Virus record (IMG/VR): IMGVR_UViG_3300007554_000005
Location: 1-64,000 of that record
Direction: 5' to 3' (one strand)
Source: a virus
DNA: 64,000 nucleotides
Shown piece by piece: positions 18,501-26,634 of this stretch. A model generated the notes under the pieces. That model saw only the letters and a list, made by a program, of their open reading frames with translations. It did not search any database and was not told the DNA's origin. The position numbers were made by a program, and so were the translations under genes. The stretch's first letter is position 1, and each line of letters begins with the position of its first letter.

Positions 18501-19837
18501 CTTATGGAAGCACACCATATTACAATGGAGTTAGCGGCGGTAGTGCAGGCCTCGCATGCCTGATCAATCCAGAAACTAACAATGGATACTACTACGAAAT
18601 TATAGCACTAGACACTGTCGACACAAAGAGTATTGAAAATAAAGACTCAATGTTTAATATTGTATTCTACAAAATTATGAAAGATGCCACCACAGGCGAG
18701 GCAGTGCCAGTAATGCTTTGGGGAGGAATCACAAAGATAACGGTAGATAGCGGTGACTTCGTAGGTCAGTATAGAATGGTGGCAGAGGAAAATCCTAGCG
18801 TATATGATCTAGCGGTAGAGTATGAAGATATCGGCACGACAAGAACCTTTTACCTTTATCTAAATAATAAGCTTATCAGAACTGTAAATGATCTAAGTCC
18901 ACTGCCAGTATACAATAACATGGCACTATTTATACGTGGAGCATCTCGTGCAATGTTTGAAAATATATATGCTATCGGATCAAACTATTCTCAAAACCCA
19001 TCTTTAGCAGTTGATCTGCCAACGAGCACAGCTTTTAGCTCAGGAGAGATAAGCCTCAGCGAGTCATTCAGAAAGTACTCAATGAGCGGCATCGTGCAAT
19101 CTACAGTGCTGTCTGGTATAAGTCCAGCAGAAGATCCTAAGTACAACCTATACTTTGATGAGTTTGGAACAATTATGAGAGAGGCTGCTTACTTTAATGT
19201 GAGATATGAAAAGGCATATCCAGCACTATATGCAAGACTAGCACCAACATTTAATAGGATTAAGACATATACCGTCTCTGGCTTTATGGCAGGGGCATAT
19301 GGAGCAGAGTTCATGGTATTTAACGCAACTGACTCTACCATAGACCTAAGCGAAAATAGCGGAAACTATCTTAAGATTCAGGGAATTGCATTCACCCAAA
19401 AGTCATCTAATGAGTTAACCGTGGACTCACATTTTTCCAATAGAGGATCATTTTATGATTCGGCAGTATCCAATGATCCAGAGAGCATTTCTCCAATTGT
19501 CTCTAGAGAAGAATACAACAGAATTAAGAATAGTCGGATTAAGTATGGTAAGAATGAGTTTGTCTTAGATGCATCCTACATCCAAAGCCAGGACGCAGCC
19601 TCTGACATGATGGAATGGATTGTGTCAAAAATAATGAAGCCTAGAGCTTCCCTTGGAATAAAGGTCTTTCCTAATTCCATGATCCAGCTTGGAGACATCG
19701 TAAAGATTGAATACAAGTCAGACTCGGGAAAGGACCTTGCGATTGATTCCACTAAGCGTTTTGTAGTATATAATATAGAATATTCCAGAATGTCTTCTGG
19801 TCCAGAAATGACGTTGTATGTAAGCGAGGTGTCATAA
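15509..19837 (+). CDS. Large tail-tip / baseplate protein (Tal-like) with lectin-like domain
   Basis: This 1442-residue protein starts right after the Dit gene's stop. The region from about 430 to 830 ('KSFTVNKTASDLG...', 'DYVGFSNYTIKML', 'YFVDSNQTLAEVLESLA') matches the general pattern of siphovirus tail-tip hub proteins. Residues about 957-1157 look like a LamG/concanavalin-type jelly roll ('DNFKHFGTRLRIVGK', 'RTFYLYLNNKLIRTV', 'MALFIRGASRAMFENIYAIG'), which often binds carbohydrate. The C terminus ('IVKIEYKSDS') returns to hub-like strands. No cell-wall hydrolase motif was seen. It is likely to contact the host surface. Confidence 0.75.
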   Translation: MFQNTDLESYLTTSSTVSSDSLVSAEWNMNIADNILQVGNYRYRPSERASLPASAQSIYAVANNTFDSDDVGNYYTDATYSDIVIDGGFDDDDTPTTFKSRRQKEQMLYSLEDCLGRFRPRSGINKIRYFNNNFIHFANSSMATRPRYYMGHRDDKFKYWTSYRIDDNVERGIGNQLINGSYYIDDAAPFVVYKNPIPANRLVVKMQTNVGGSDLGPFYSGSGAFSDPFYGDQNMTVPSKWSVQYLDNDIWIDAISFSESSTRTDGSRIIKSDGYVELQYGVIIPEKYKNSFFLVGEIFSEKVLPETAADGQSYLVKRPTDVTGTFYIWQDSSGSFESFSPTFGWSLVEDESANNVSNFVNTLVSPPEYTDPVSGRSGYTEFQEISGIRILVDTMNKSDATFDLIEMSPRLVADLTDMTKSFTVNKTASDLGVTGLPVGQLLASTGSLELFDTELAFSSVNSDSIIQSFISQNLQIKLYDIIKNLDGYKYHVPLKTFYVDGMAETNVQTRSTDLVLRDLFFHLESISAPELMIPDTSLSYAISTILDYVGFSNYTIKMLDGQAEPIIPYFFVDSNQTLAEVLESLAVSTQSAMFFDEYNNFVVMTKEYLMASEGDRSTDITLLGSRDSQAAGAYKNLSNGLSKANIIEIASKENRVYNDGIVRYTPRYIQKNYKNIGSADKLQRDINWVYKASELWEVAPESSVTSQNETLGTQESYTLGAYPINSDIPSSEPSVYNGAVINNTIDIGEAVNFMARYSGYLYANGEIIKFDAVQYSVPGLSEIESTDGNVWITSVKDYQKYFAKIPFNGKMYPTGLVRIFTEPEYEVVDGVTRLKPGSIARNGRAQFGTQITEHSAGLDSYWHDNANVKGCKMRANLIFGIEDSSNITAGLRGVTLESGAAGTDRAVGVASSRNGIIKNYLASNFPKDVNVDRLLSTQTGTVQASALVMTGGNFASTQDPLNYISYVHKPLSDNFKHFGTRLRIVGKSQNNEINFQTPYGSTPYYNGVSGGSAGLACLINPETNNGYYYEIIALDTVDTKSIENKDSMFNIVFYKIMKDATTGEAVPVMLWGGITKITVDSGDFVGQYRMVAEENPSVYDLAVEYEDIGTTRTFYLYLNNKLIRTVNDLSPLPVYNNMALFIRGASRAMFENIYAIGSNYSQNPSLAVDLPTSTAFSSGEISLSESFRKYSMSGIVQSTVLSGISPAEDPKYNLYFDEFGTIMREAAYFNVRYEKAYPALYARLAPTFNRIKTYTVSGFMAGAYGAEFMVFNATDSTIDLSENSGNYLKIQGIAFTQKSSNELTVDSHFSNRGSFYDSAVSNDPESISPIVSREEYNRIKNSRIKYGKNEFVLDASYIQSQDAASDMMEWIVSKIMKPRASLGIKVFPNSMIQLGDIVKIEYKSDSGKDLAIDSTKRFVVYNIEYSRMSSGPEMTLYVSEVS

Positions 19838-19838
19838 T

Positions 19839-20312
19839 ATGGTTTCAGCTGAAGCAAACCTTCCAGAGTCTAGCTCTTCATCTTCTTCATCTGTGAAGGA
19901 AGCCACCCCAGACATTATTCTGGATGACCAGTCAATAGAGATAGATGAGGGTATCTTTAACATTGCCCTAGAGCAGTTGTCTGCTCAAGAGATCATAACC
20001 ATATCTAGACACGATACAATTAACGGCCAAACAGTTGCTTATCAGCCAATTAAGAATCTCGCACAACTTGCTGTCAAGTATGGACCCCAGACAATAATTC
20101 CAGTACAGAATTCATCACGGGCATTTTTTAACAATTTCTCTATCAAGCTAGAGGACTACCTTCCCAATGAGGGCAATGGCCTAGGTGGACTTTATGTCTA
20201 TATGAACTCAGAAAACTCTATTGTGATTGAGTTGGTTGGATTGGCAGAAGATGAGCAAGTTGAACTTCAGATACTAAGCTCAGGCCAGATTATTAATGAT
20301 ACAATATACTAG
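19839..20312 (+). CDS. Minor tail protein
   Basis: A 157-residue protein beginning with a Ser/Glu-rich low-complexity segment ('LPESSSSSSSSVKEA') and continuing with beta-rich sequence. It sits one base after the tip gene's stop and 8 bases before the next minor tail gene, which has AGAGGAAAA as ribosome site. Placement between the tail tip and fibre genes indicates a virion role, but no family was recognised. Confidence 0.5.
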   Translation: MVSAEANLPESSSSSSSSVKEATPDIILDDQSIEIDEGIFNIALEQLSAQEIITISRHDTINGQTVAYQPIKNLAQLAVKYGPQTIIPVQNSSRAFFNNFSIKLEDYLPNEGNGLGGLYVYMNSENSIVIELVGLAEDEQVELQILSSGQIINDTIY

Positions 20313-20320
20313 AGGAAAAA

Positions 20321-21532
20321 ATGATAACTAACACAGGAAAAGACATTCTAGCCAAGTACTTGATTGGCCACGTTCCGTCATACGCATCATATTTGGCTTT
20401 TGGCTGTGGTGCAGCACCGCTATCTACATCAGATAACTTTAACCTATCATCATACGAGCAGAAGGAAAGCCTAGACTTTGAGATGTTTAGGGCACCTATT
20501 ATCTCTAGAGGATATGTTACTCAAAATGTTTTAGACGAGAACGGTGACGTTACGGTTGACGGCGATGGAAACCCAGTACAGTATACCGAGATAGTTTTTA
20601 CATCAGAGCTACCAACTTCAGAAAGATATGAGATTACGGAGATTGGTCTATACTCTGCAGGAACAAACCCAGTAACAAGCTCTAATCAAAGTAGAAATAT
20701 TTATACATTTACTAACACAGAAAACTGGGAGTACCACACTAGCGTTTCTGCAACTGACATTCCTGTACACCCAGATACTCTCTATAACCTTGCAGACGGA
20801 ACTCCTGGAGGATTGGAGTCGAGTATCAATGTTGAAGAGAAAGTTTTCCAGGCAAATGCAGACGACATCGTGCTTGATGACACGGTAAGAACTCAAAGAA
20901 ACGAAAGACCAAGGTTTTTAAATAGCGTAATATTTATGCGTGGAGACACATCGTCAGTGCTTGGAACTGGAGATAATCTCTACGTAGAGTCAGATCCAGA
21001 AAGCGTTGACTACGATCCAACTCATATTCACTTAAATGGCATCCAGCTTGATCTGGATAAGTACTCTGCAAAGGATGAGCTCAGGCTCGCATTCTCAGTT
21101 ATTAATAAGAATGCAGACAGCACTGCCCCAACAGATATTAAAATTATAGTGGAGTTTGCTACGCCAGAAGGCAGCGGAACCCAGCAGTATGCCAGATTCA
21201 AGACTCACCTTCTATCTACTACAAGTGATTTTGCTAATAACAGATATTTTGTTGTAAGCAAAAGGCTGGAAGAGTTAGACAAAAGCTCAGAGTTTTCCTG
21301 GCAGGGAGCGAGCGTAGTTAAGATTTATGCATCTGCCATAAGCGGAGGAGACTTCTCATCAGACTACTACATAGCACTTGACGCTATGCGTGTAGAAAAC
21401 CTGAACTCCGTAAGCCCAGTCTATGGACTAACAGGGTACACAGTAACAAAGACAGACTCAGGACTCCCAATCTTAAAGGCACCAAACACTGCCAACCTTG
21501 TGGAATTTAGATTTGCAATGGATGTAGCGTAA
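20321..21532 (+). CDS. Minor tail / fibre protein
   Basis: The 403-residue product begins 'MITNTGKDILAKYLIGHVPSY', a beginning seen in actinophage minor tail proteins. A central part contains 'SERYEITEIGLYSAG', like receptor-binding or baseplate-wedge proteins. The rest (about 200-400) is beta-rich with a galactose-binding-like pattern. It overlaps the next gene at TAATGG. It is probably a fibre or adsorption component; a more exact role cannot be seen. Confidence 0.55.
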   Translation: MITNTGKDILAKYLIGHVPSYASYLAFGCGAAPLSTSDNFNLSSYEQKESLDFEMFRAPIISRGYVTQNVLDENGDVTVDGDGNPVQYTEIVFTSELPTSERYEITEIGLYSAGTNPVTSSNQSRNIYTFTNTENWEYHTSVSATDIPVHPDTLYNLADGTPGGLESSINVEEKVFQANADDIVLDDTVRTQRNERPRFLNSVIFMRGDTSSVLGTGDNLYVESDPESVDYDPTHIHLNGIQLDLDKYSAKDELRLAFSVINKNADSTAPTDIKIIVEFATPEGSGTQQYARFKTHLLSTTSDFANNRYFVVSKRLEELDKSSEFSWQGASVVKIYASAISGGDFSSDYYIALDAMRVENLNSVSPVYGLTGYTVTKTDSGLPILKAPNTANLVEFRFAMDVA

Positions 21533-21996
21533 TGGCCGATAGCAATATTAAAAAAATCATTATTCGTCAGTCAGAGCTGCCGCCTCTAAACACAGATGAA
21601 GAGAAGTATGTTGTAAGATTTAGGATAGTGTCGGAAGACAAGAACAGGGTTTCTCACTGGTCACCACAGCACCTTCTTGAGCCAAAGCCACTTGAGATTG
21701 CCGAGGACGACAGGATCTCTGTCACTAGTGGCAATGGACTATTGGCTATATCTTGGGAAGAGCTTGAGCCAGGATCAATCGCACCTTATGATGTGTGGGT
21801 TGCTTGGGGTACGCAGTCTGGAAGCACTGGCTTGTCAGAGTTTAAAGCTACTGTAGCTGGAAACTATGTCACTATACCAATCCCAGATGGAAAGGTTTCT
21901 GCACAAGTCTTTATTCAAAACATGACTGTGCCAAGAAAGCAGCTGCCGTCCTTAGTTGTTGCTCAGACTAGCGTGCTAGACTTGAATGTGGTATAA
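21532..21996 (+). CDS. Fibronectin-III-like minor tail protein
   Basis: A 154-residue beta protein. Residues 22-60 ('KYVVRFRIVSEDKNRVSHWSP') and 75-110 ('GLLAISWEELEPGSIAPYDVW') have the Trp/Tyr spacing of fibronectin type III modules, which are common on siphovirus tails and thought to give weak glycan contacts. It overlaps the upstream gene by one base, and the promoter of the following gene is embedded in its 3' end. Confidence 0.5.
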   Translation: MADSNIKKIIIRQSELPPLNTDEEKYVVRFRIVSEDKNRVSHWSPQHLLEPKPLEIAEDDRISVTSGNGLLAISWEELEPGSIAPYDVWVAWGTQSGSTGLSEFKATVAGNYVTIPIPDGKVSAQVFIQNMTVPRKQLPSLVVAQTSVLDLNVV

Positions 21997-21997
21997 T
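21989..21997 (+). promoter_or_regulatory. Extended -10 promoter overlapping stop of preceding gene
   Basis: TGGTATAAT (TATAAT 21992-21997) uses the TAA stop at 21994-21996. The ATG of the next gene is 6 bases after the box, predicting a leaderless mRNA. Confidence 0.65.
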
Positions 21998-22003
21998 TAA
22001 ACC

Positions 22004-22444
22004 ATGGCCATTATTCCACTACCAGAGCGAGGACAACCGCTAGACCTTGCATATGTCTATCAGCTAGCTAATGCTATCAATGATCTGTCTGCACAGGTAT
22101 CTCCATCTACTGCAAAGTATACAACAATTGATACTGCAGTTGGTAAACAGACCCTAAGGACAGCTGACTCAAAGGTTCTTGGCGGTATTATCCCAGTGAC
22201 CAACAACAGTATTGTTACAGCTGGTAACGAGCGATCATTCTTTTATGACTTTCCAGCAGACTTTAAATACGCACCGATTGCAACGGCAACGGCAGTAAAT
22301 ATCGGAGACACCCCAGCAGGTAAAAATGTTACAGTAATTCTTACTTCAGTAAGCAATGCCAGAATTGAGGGCATTGTTAGATTTGGAACATCTGGTGAGG
22401 TATCTATTTCTGTTAACTTAATCGCAATTGGTGTGCCTAACTAG
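22004..22444 (+). CDS. Putative tail fibre-associated protein
   Basis: The 146-residue product has a short helical N terminus ('GQPLDLAYVYQLANAINDL', coiled-coil like, apt for trimerisation) and a beta-rich C-terminal domain with 'RSFFYDFPADFKYAPIATATA'. Such short proteins at the end of tail operons often form the tip of fibres. It is predicted to be leaderless from the promoter at 21989-21997. No family could be named. Confidence 0.45.
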   Translation: MAIIPLPERGQPLDLAYVYQLANAINDLSAQVSPSTAKYTTIDTAVGKQTLRTADSKVLGGIIPVTNNSIVTAGNERSFFYDFPADFKYAPIATATAVNIGDTPAGKNVTVILTSVSNARIEGIVRFGTSGEVSISVNLIAIGVPN

Positions 22445-22453
22445 TAGGAACCC

Positions 22454-23002
22454 ATGGCTCCCAATCCAAAGCGTGGGTATAGGACTCGTGAAGAATATAA
22501 CGAGGCCCCAATAATTCCTGGAAATAAAAAGGTATGGTTTTTAAATGGAGATTTGGTACGGGTTCATCATCTTAACAGGTCTAATGGAATTATGTCTGTT
22601 TATAATATTATTCAAGATAGAATTGAAAGCTGTCTTATCTCGGACTTTAAAAAGAATAGAAAACGTGCGTACACTGTTGGTGAAACAGCAGACCTAGTAA
22701 ACAGACACAAGAAGTATATGCCAAGTCTAATGAAGCGTGGAGTTATTCCTCATCCAACTGGATCACAAAAGGGAGGACAGACGGCGTGGCAAGTAAGAAG
22801 TTATTATTCTGAGACACAGGTGAGAGAAATTCGTGATATACTAGCTACCTACCATATGGGAAGACCTCGCAAAGATGGACTTATCACTAATGATATAACA
22901 CCATCCAATCAGGAGTTGACAAGGCGTATGGGCGATGGTATACTGACTTATACGAGAACAGAAGATGGGAGATTCATTCCAGTTTGGTCTGAATCAATTT
23001 AA
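22454..23002 (+). CDS. DNA-binding protein with MerR/excisionase-like helix-turn-helix
   Basis: The 182-residue basic protein contains 'YTVGETADLVNRHKKYMPSLM' at about 76-96, the pattern of a MerR/excisionase-type winged helix-turn-helix, followed by 'GVIPHPTGSQKGGQTAW'. A second charged helix (about 120-135) precedes a short C-terminal region. It opens the DNA metabolism module, so it may regulate or assist replication. Its target is unknown. The start at 22454 has TAGGAACCC just upstream, a weak ribosome site. Confidence 0.6.
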   Translation: MAPNPKRGYRTREEYNEAPIIPGNKKVWFLNGDLVRVHHLNRSNGIMSVYNIIQDRIESCLISDFKKNRKRAYTVGETADLVNRHKKYMPSLMKRGVIPHPTGSQKGGQTAWQVRSYYSETQVREIRDILATYHMGRPRKDGLITNDITPSNQELTRRMGDGILTYTRTEDGRFIPVWSESI

Positions 23003-23017
23003 GAGAGAGAATCGGGT

Positions 23018-23227
23018 ATGAATAACGAAGACACCAGGGTAAGGGTAGCACTTGGCTACACCCTAAATCTAGGAAATTTTCAGTCATTGCGTATTGACCT
23101 AGAGATTACAGATAGCAAGCGTGAAGGCGAGAATACAGATCAGGCATTTACCAGAATCTACGAGTACGTAGAGACTAAACTGTCAGAGAAGGTACAAGAG
23201 GCCTCTGCGGAGCTAGAGAGTAAGTAA
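23018..23227 (+). CDS. Small conserved hypothetical protein
   Basis: This 69-residue, acidic protein is preceded by AAGAGAGAG and overlaps the next gene's start (TAATGG). It shows an N-terminal beta stretch ('VALGYTLNLGNFQSLRIDLEI') and a C-terminal helix. It lies in front of the helicase operon; nothing more can be inferred. Confidence 0.5.
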   Translation: MNNEDTRVRVALGYTLNLGNFQSLRIDLEITDSKREGENTDQAFTRIYEYVETKLSEKVQEASAELESK

Positions 23228-23535
23228 TGGCTGATCGCAAGGAACGTTTTGCCTTGCTGAGTCGCTACAGTAAACTTCATACTGCAAGGTATGAGGAAAG
23301 ACCGCAAGTCAATTTAAATGTTGAGCAATGGGCAGCAGATGCCTTAGTTGACTCATACGGTTTACAAGAATGCTACGATCTGCTAGAATATTATTTTAGT
23401 GTAGCACCAAGTCCCAACTGGAAATACTTTGCACATTATGCTCAGGATATTATTAATCGTCAGCAACAGTATAAGCAGGATCTAGAAGAGCGTAAACAAC
23501 GCAGACAACAAGCGAAGAAGTGGTTAAGTGAGTAA
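23227..23535 (+). CDS. Small basic protein preceding the helicase (possible helicase loader)
   Basis: The 102-residue, helical protein overlaps the DnaB-type helicase gene by 8 bases. Its C terminus is strongly charged ('KQDLEERKQRRQQAKKW'). Helicase loaders of phages are often small helical proteins next to the helicase gene, so that role is possible, but there is no specific motif and the idea is only positional. Confidence 0.45.
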   Translation: MADRKERFALLSRYSKLHTARYEERPQVNLNVEQWAADALVDSYGLQECYDLLEYYFSVAPSPNWKYFAHYAQDIINRQQQYKQDLEERKQRRQQAKKWLSE

Positions 23536-24748
23536 TACAGAATCCAAACTAATATCAGCTGTCCTTAAGGATAAGCAGGTCCACGTGCTGCTTCAGGCAA
23601 ACGTAGACAATCTGATGTCAAGCCACGGAGATATCTGGCAATTCATCAGAACATACTTTGAAAAAAATGGTGCTACCCCACCAGTAGATTTAGTCGTAGA
23701 CAAGTTTAGAGACTTTCACCCAGAAGAGGGTGTCGGAGCTACGAAGCACCACCTAGAAGAGCTTCAGTCAGAGTTTATGCATAACAGTCTTAAAGAGGTT
23801 CTAAGAACTGCTGCAGGCGACATTCAGGCTAATAAAACTACAGAAGCACTAGAAATGCTAATCTCTAAAACTGCAGAGCTCAAGAAAGGCTCAGCAGCAA
23901 TTCGAGATATTGATGCCACAGACCTAGAGTCTGCAGTTGCATATTACGAACAACAGAAAGAGCTTGCAGAACTTGGCATAACTGGAATTAAGACTGGCCT
24001 ACCAGGCTTTGATGACTACCTTCCAGCTGGCATTATGCCAGGACAGCTTGGAGTATTCCTAGCTTATCCAGGTATTGGTAAGTCGTGGCTATCCCTATAC
24101 TTTGCGGTACAGGCATGGAAACAGGGCAAGTCTCCAATGGTAGTAAGTCTTGAGATGAGCGAGACAGAAGTTCGTAACCGTGTATTTACGATTATGGGTG
24201 ATGGTCTATTCTCACACCGTAAGCTAAGCTCAGGTCAGGTAGATCTAGATATGCTTAAGAAGTGGCATAAGGAAAAGGTACAAGGAAAGCCAGAGTTTCA
24301 CATCATCTCAAATGACTCAGGTGGCGAGGTGACTCCTTCTGTTCTTCGTGGAAAGATTGACCAGTACAAGCCTGACTTTATTATCGTAGACTACCTACAG
24401 CTAATGTCTCCTAATCAAAAGGCAGATAGCGAAACTGTTAGGATGAAGAATCTTTCTCGTGAGCTTAAGCTTATGGCTATCTCAGAAGAGGTACCAATCA
24501 TAGCTATCTCCTCAGCGACTCCAGATGACGTTACAAAGCTAGATACCGTTCCAACCCTAGGTCAGACTGCCTGGAGCCGTCAGATAGCCTACGATGCCGA
24601 CTGGGTAATGGCTCTAGGGCGTGGACCTAACTCAGACGTTATTGAGTGTGTGTTTAGGAAGAACCGTAACGGATTTATGGGTGAGTTCTTTGTGCAGGCT
24701 GACTTTGATAAAGGTTACTATAAGTACAAAGATTTTGAAGATAACTAG
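23528..24748 (+). CDS. Replicative DnaB-like DNA helicase
   Basis: The 406-residue product has a helical N-terminal domain (1-125) and a RecA-like ATPase domain with Walker A 'YPGIGKS' at 180-186. A Walker B-like 'FIIVDYLQLM' occurs near 285-295, followed by 'SRELKLMA' and 'WSRQIAYDADWVMAL', as in DnaB C-terminal domains. It starts at GTG 23528, overlapping the preceding stop. It would unwind DNA 5'-3' at the phage fork with the primase and DnaE polymerase encoded downstream. It is a little shorter than bacterial DnaB (about 470). Confidence 0.92.
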   Translation: MSNTESKLISAVLKDKQVHVLLQANVDNLMSSHGDIWQFIRTYFEKNGATPPVDLVVDKFRDFHPEEGVGATKHHLEELQSEFMHNSLKEVLRTAAGDIQANKTTEALEMLISKTAELKKGSAAIRDIDATDLESAVAYYEQQKELAELGITGIKTGLPGFDDYLPAGIMPGQLGVFLAYPGIGKSWLSLYFAVQAWKQGKSPMVVSLEMSETEVRNRVFTIMGDGLFSHRKLSSGQVDLDMLKKWHKEKVQGKPEFHIISNDSGGEVTPSVLRGKIDQYKPDFIIVDYLQLMSPNQKADSETVRMKNLSRELKLMAISEEVPIIAISSATPDDVTKLDTVPTLGQTAWSRQIAYDADWVMALGRGPNSDVIECVFRKNRNGFMGEFFVQADFDKGYYKYKDFEDN

Positions 24749-24754
24749 TATAAT
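24749..24754 (+). promoter_or_regulatory. -10 box overlapping helicase stop; leaderless downstream gene
   Basis: TATAAT follows the helicase stop codon TAG (24746-24748) directly, and the next ATG (24761) is 6 bases beyond it. No TTGACA-like -35 box is evident. Confidence 0.5.
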
Positions 24755-24760
24755 GGTTGT

Positions 24761-25093
24761 ATGAGTTACGTACATCATAGGCCTATTAAAAGGTTTAGCC
24801 TAGAAGGAATCATCCATGATGATTCTCAGATCATGCGTCTGAAGGCTGAATACGTTAGGCTATTATGGACAAGCATGCGAATGTCTGGATATGTTCCAAG
24901 ATTGGATGTTGACTTAGACTTCACAACAAGCTATAATGAAAAAGCACAATATTTTGAATTTGAATTATCGGTATATGGAACTTATTTAGGGAAAAGAAAG
25001 AGCGAATGGATACTAGGACTAGACGGATCAAGAGCGATACATACTCACCAGATCAAATCAAGCGTGTACTCACAGGCAGCGGCCTCACAGTAG
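24761..25093 (+). CDS. Conserved hypothetical protein between helicase and primase
   Basis: A 110-residue protein with an N-terminal basic segment and a beta-rich C-terminal half ('RLDVDLDFTTSYNEKAQYFEF'). It is predicted to be leaderless. It overlaps the primase gene by 88 bases, a long overlap for this genome. The function is unknown; placement suggests an auxiliary replication factor. Confidence 0.5.
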   Translation: MSYVHHRPIKRFSLEGIIHDDSQIMRLKAEYVRLLWTSMRMSGYVPRLDVDLDFTTSYNEKAQYFEFELSVYGTYLGKRKSEWILGLDGSRAIHTHQIKSSVYSQAAASQ

Positions 25094-25950
25094 AGACAGA
25101 GATTGATACTGACTATATCCTGTTTTGCCCATTTCACCCAAACCACAGAACTCCAGCAGGAGAAGTAGATAAATTTAAAGGTACCTTCTTTTGCTTTTCT
25201 TGCCACCATGTGGCTAGCCTTACAGAGCTGGTTATGCATGCAACAGGCAGATCCTACTTCGAGTCAATTAGATTTATTAAGGCTAGAGAACAGCAGACCA
25301 ATATTCAAGAAGATGTCGCCAAAGCTTTGGTAGTAAAGCCAGACTATGTTCCATACGACAAGGAAGTTCTTCTTAGGTTAAACAATGAAGCCTTGTCTAG
25401 CCCTAGGGCTTTAGAATATTTTGCAGGTAGGAGTATAACCAAAGAGTCTATGTCTAAGTTTAAGCTAGGATACTCCTCCAAGCAAGACATGGTTACTGTA
25501 CCAGTCAGTGCACCTGACGGCATGCCAGTTGGTTTTGTGGGCAGGTCTGTAGAGGGCAAGGTTTTTAAAAATACTCCAGGACTACCAAAAGCAAAAGTAC
25601 TCTTTAACTTGCATAGAGTTAGAAACGAAGATACGATTTATGTGGTAGAATCTTCTTTCGATGCAATTAGGCTAGACCAGTGTGGGCTTCCTGCAGTCGC
25701 CACCCTGGGAGCTAACGTGTCAAACCTACAAATAGACTTGCTACAAAAATACTTCAATAACATTTATGTTGTTGCAGACAATGATGAAGCAGGCGGTAAC
25801 ATGAAGACCAGGATCTATGAAAAGCTTAGTTCTCGTGTAACCGTGATTCAACTAGACAAACAATACAAAGATATAGGCGAAATGAATGACGACGAAATAA
25901 AAAAGCTCAACATATCGTTTGACAAGTCAATATCCGCCATGCTACAATAA
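25006..25950 (+). CDS. Short DnaG-type primase
   Basis: The 314-residue product has a CHC2-type zinc finger: Cys41, His44, Cys63 and Cys66 ('CPFHPNH' and 'FCFSCH'). A TOPRIM fold follows, with the conserved Glu in 'VVESSFDAIRL' (Glu215) and the Asp pair in 'VADNDEAGG' (Asp258, Asp260). It lacks the large C-terminal helicase-binding domain of bacterial DnaG (about 600 residues), as usual for phage primases. The ATG at 25006 has GAAAGAG upstream and lies inside the preceding gene. It would make RNA primers at the fork. Confidence 0.9.
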   Translation: MDTRTRRIKSDTYSPDQIKRVLTGSGLTVETEIDTDYILFCPFHPNHRTPAGEVDKFKGTFFCFSCHHVASLTELVMHATGRSYFESIRFIKAREQQTNIQEDVAKALVVKPDYVPYDKEVLLRLNNEALSSPRALEYFAGRSITKESMSKFKLGYSSKQDMVTVPVSAPDGMPVGFVGRSVEGKVFKNTPGLPKAKVLFNLHRVRNEDTIYVVESSFDAIRLDQCGLPAVATLGANVSNLQIDLLQKYFNNIYVVADNDEAGGNMKTRIYEKLSSRVTVIQLDKQYKDIGEMNDDEIKKLNISFDKSISAMLQ

Positions 25951-25972
25951 ATAAACAAAACAAGGAGAAAAA

Positions 25973-26626
25973 ATGAGCGTAATTAAAGGGCTAAAAGATA
26001 TCAATGCACTGCTTGATAAGCCAAAGTATGACTCCAGCGGTCCAAAGGTTCGTTGGGTAAAGCTAGCAGACGGACAGTCCGCTAAGATTCGTTTTGCAGA
26101 AGAGCTAGATTCTGAGTCTGCTCACTATGCAGAAGAGCGTGGACTTTCTGTAGTCATTGCACAGCACACAAATCCCAAAGACTACAAGCGTATGGCAGCA
26201 TGTACTCAGGAGTCTGAGGGTCGCTGCTTTGCTTGCGAGATGGCCCGTAAGGAGCCAAAGGCTGGCTGGCGTTCAAAGCTACGCTTCTACTGCAACGTGC
26301 TAGTAGATGACGGGCTAGAGGATCCATATATTGCTGTATGGTCCCAGGGTGTAAGCAAGCAGTCTGCATTTAACACCATTCGTGAGTATGCACTAGAGAC
26401 TGGAAGCATTTCCAATCTTACGTGGAAGCTAAAGCGTAACGGTCAGGGAACAGAGACAAACTACACTCTTATCCCAACTGGACCAGACTCTGAGCCATAC
26501 GACTGGTCAACTCACGAGTTCCACAACCTAGAAAAGGTTGTAAGGGAGATCCCTTATCCAGAGCAGGAGTCCTTCTACTTTGGATTTGATGCTCCATCCG
26601 TAACCTCTACCAATATCGACTGGTAG
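25973..26626 (+). CDS. Single-stranded DNA-binding protein (gp32-like)
   Basis: The 217-residue product carries a possible zinc site (His65, Cys77, Cys85, Cys88, in 'MAACTQESEGRCFACEMARK') set inside a beta-rich core, as in T4 gp32-like proteins, and ends in an acidic/aromatic tail. Codons are again biased to C endings, which suggests a high expression level. A strong AAGGAG lies before the ATG. It sits between primase and DNA polymerase, in keeping with a role coating unwound strands. The precise family needs a profile search. Confidence 0.75.
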   Translation: MSVIKGLKDINALLDKPKYDSSGPKVRWVKLADGQSAKIRFAEELDSESAHYAEERGLSVVIAQHTNPKDYKRMAACTQESEGRCFACEMARKEPKAGWRSKLRFYCNVLVDDGLEDPYIAVWSQGVSKQSAFNTIREYALETGSISNLTWKLKRNGQGTETNYTLIPTGPDSEPYDWSTHEFHNLEKVVREIPYPEQESFYFGFDAPSVTSTNIDW

Positions 26627-26634
26627 GGGCTAGG

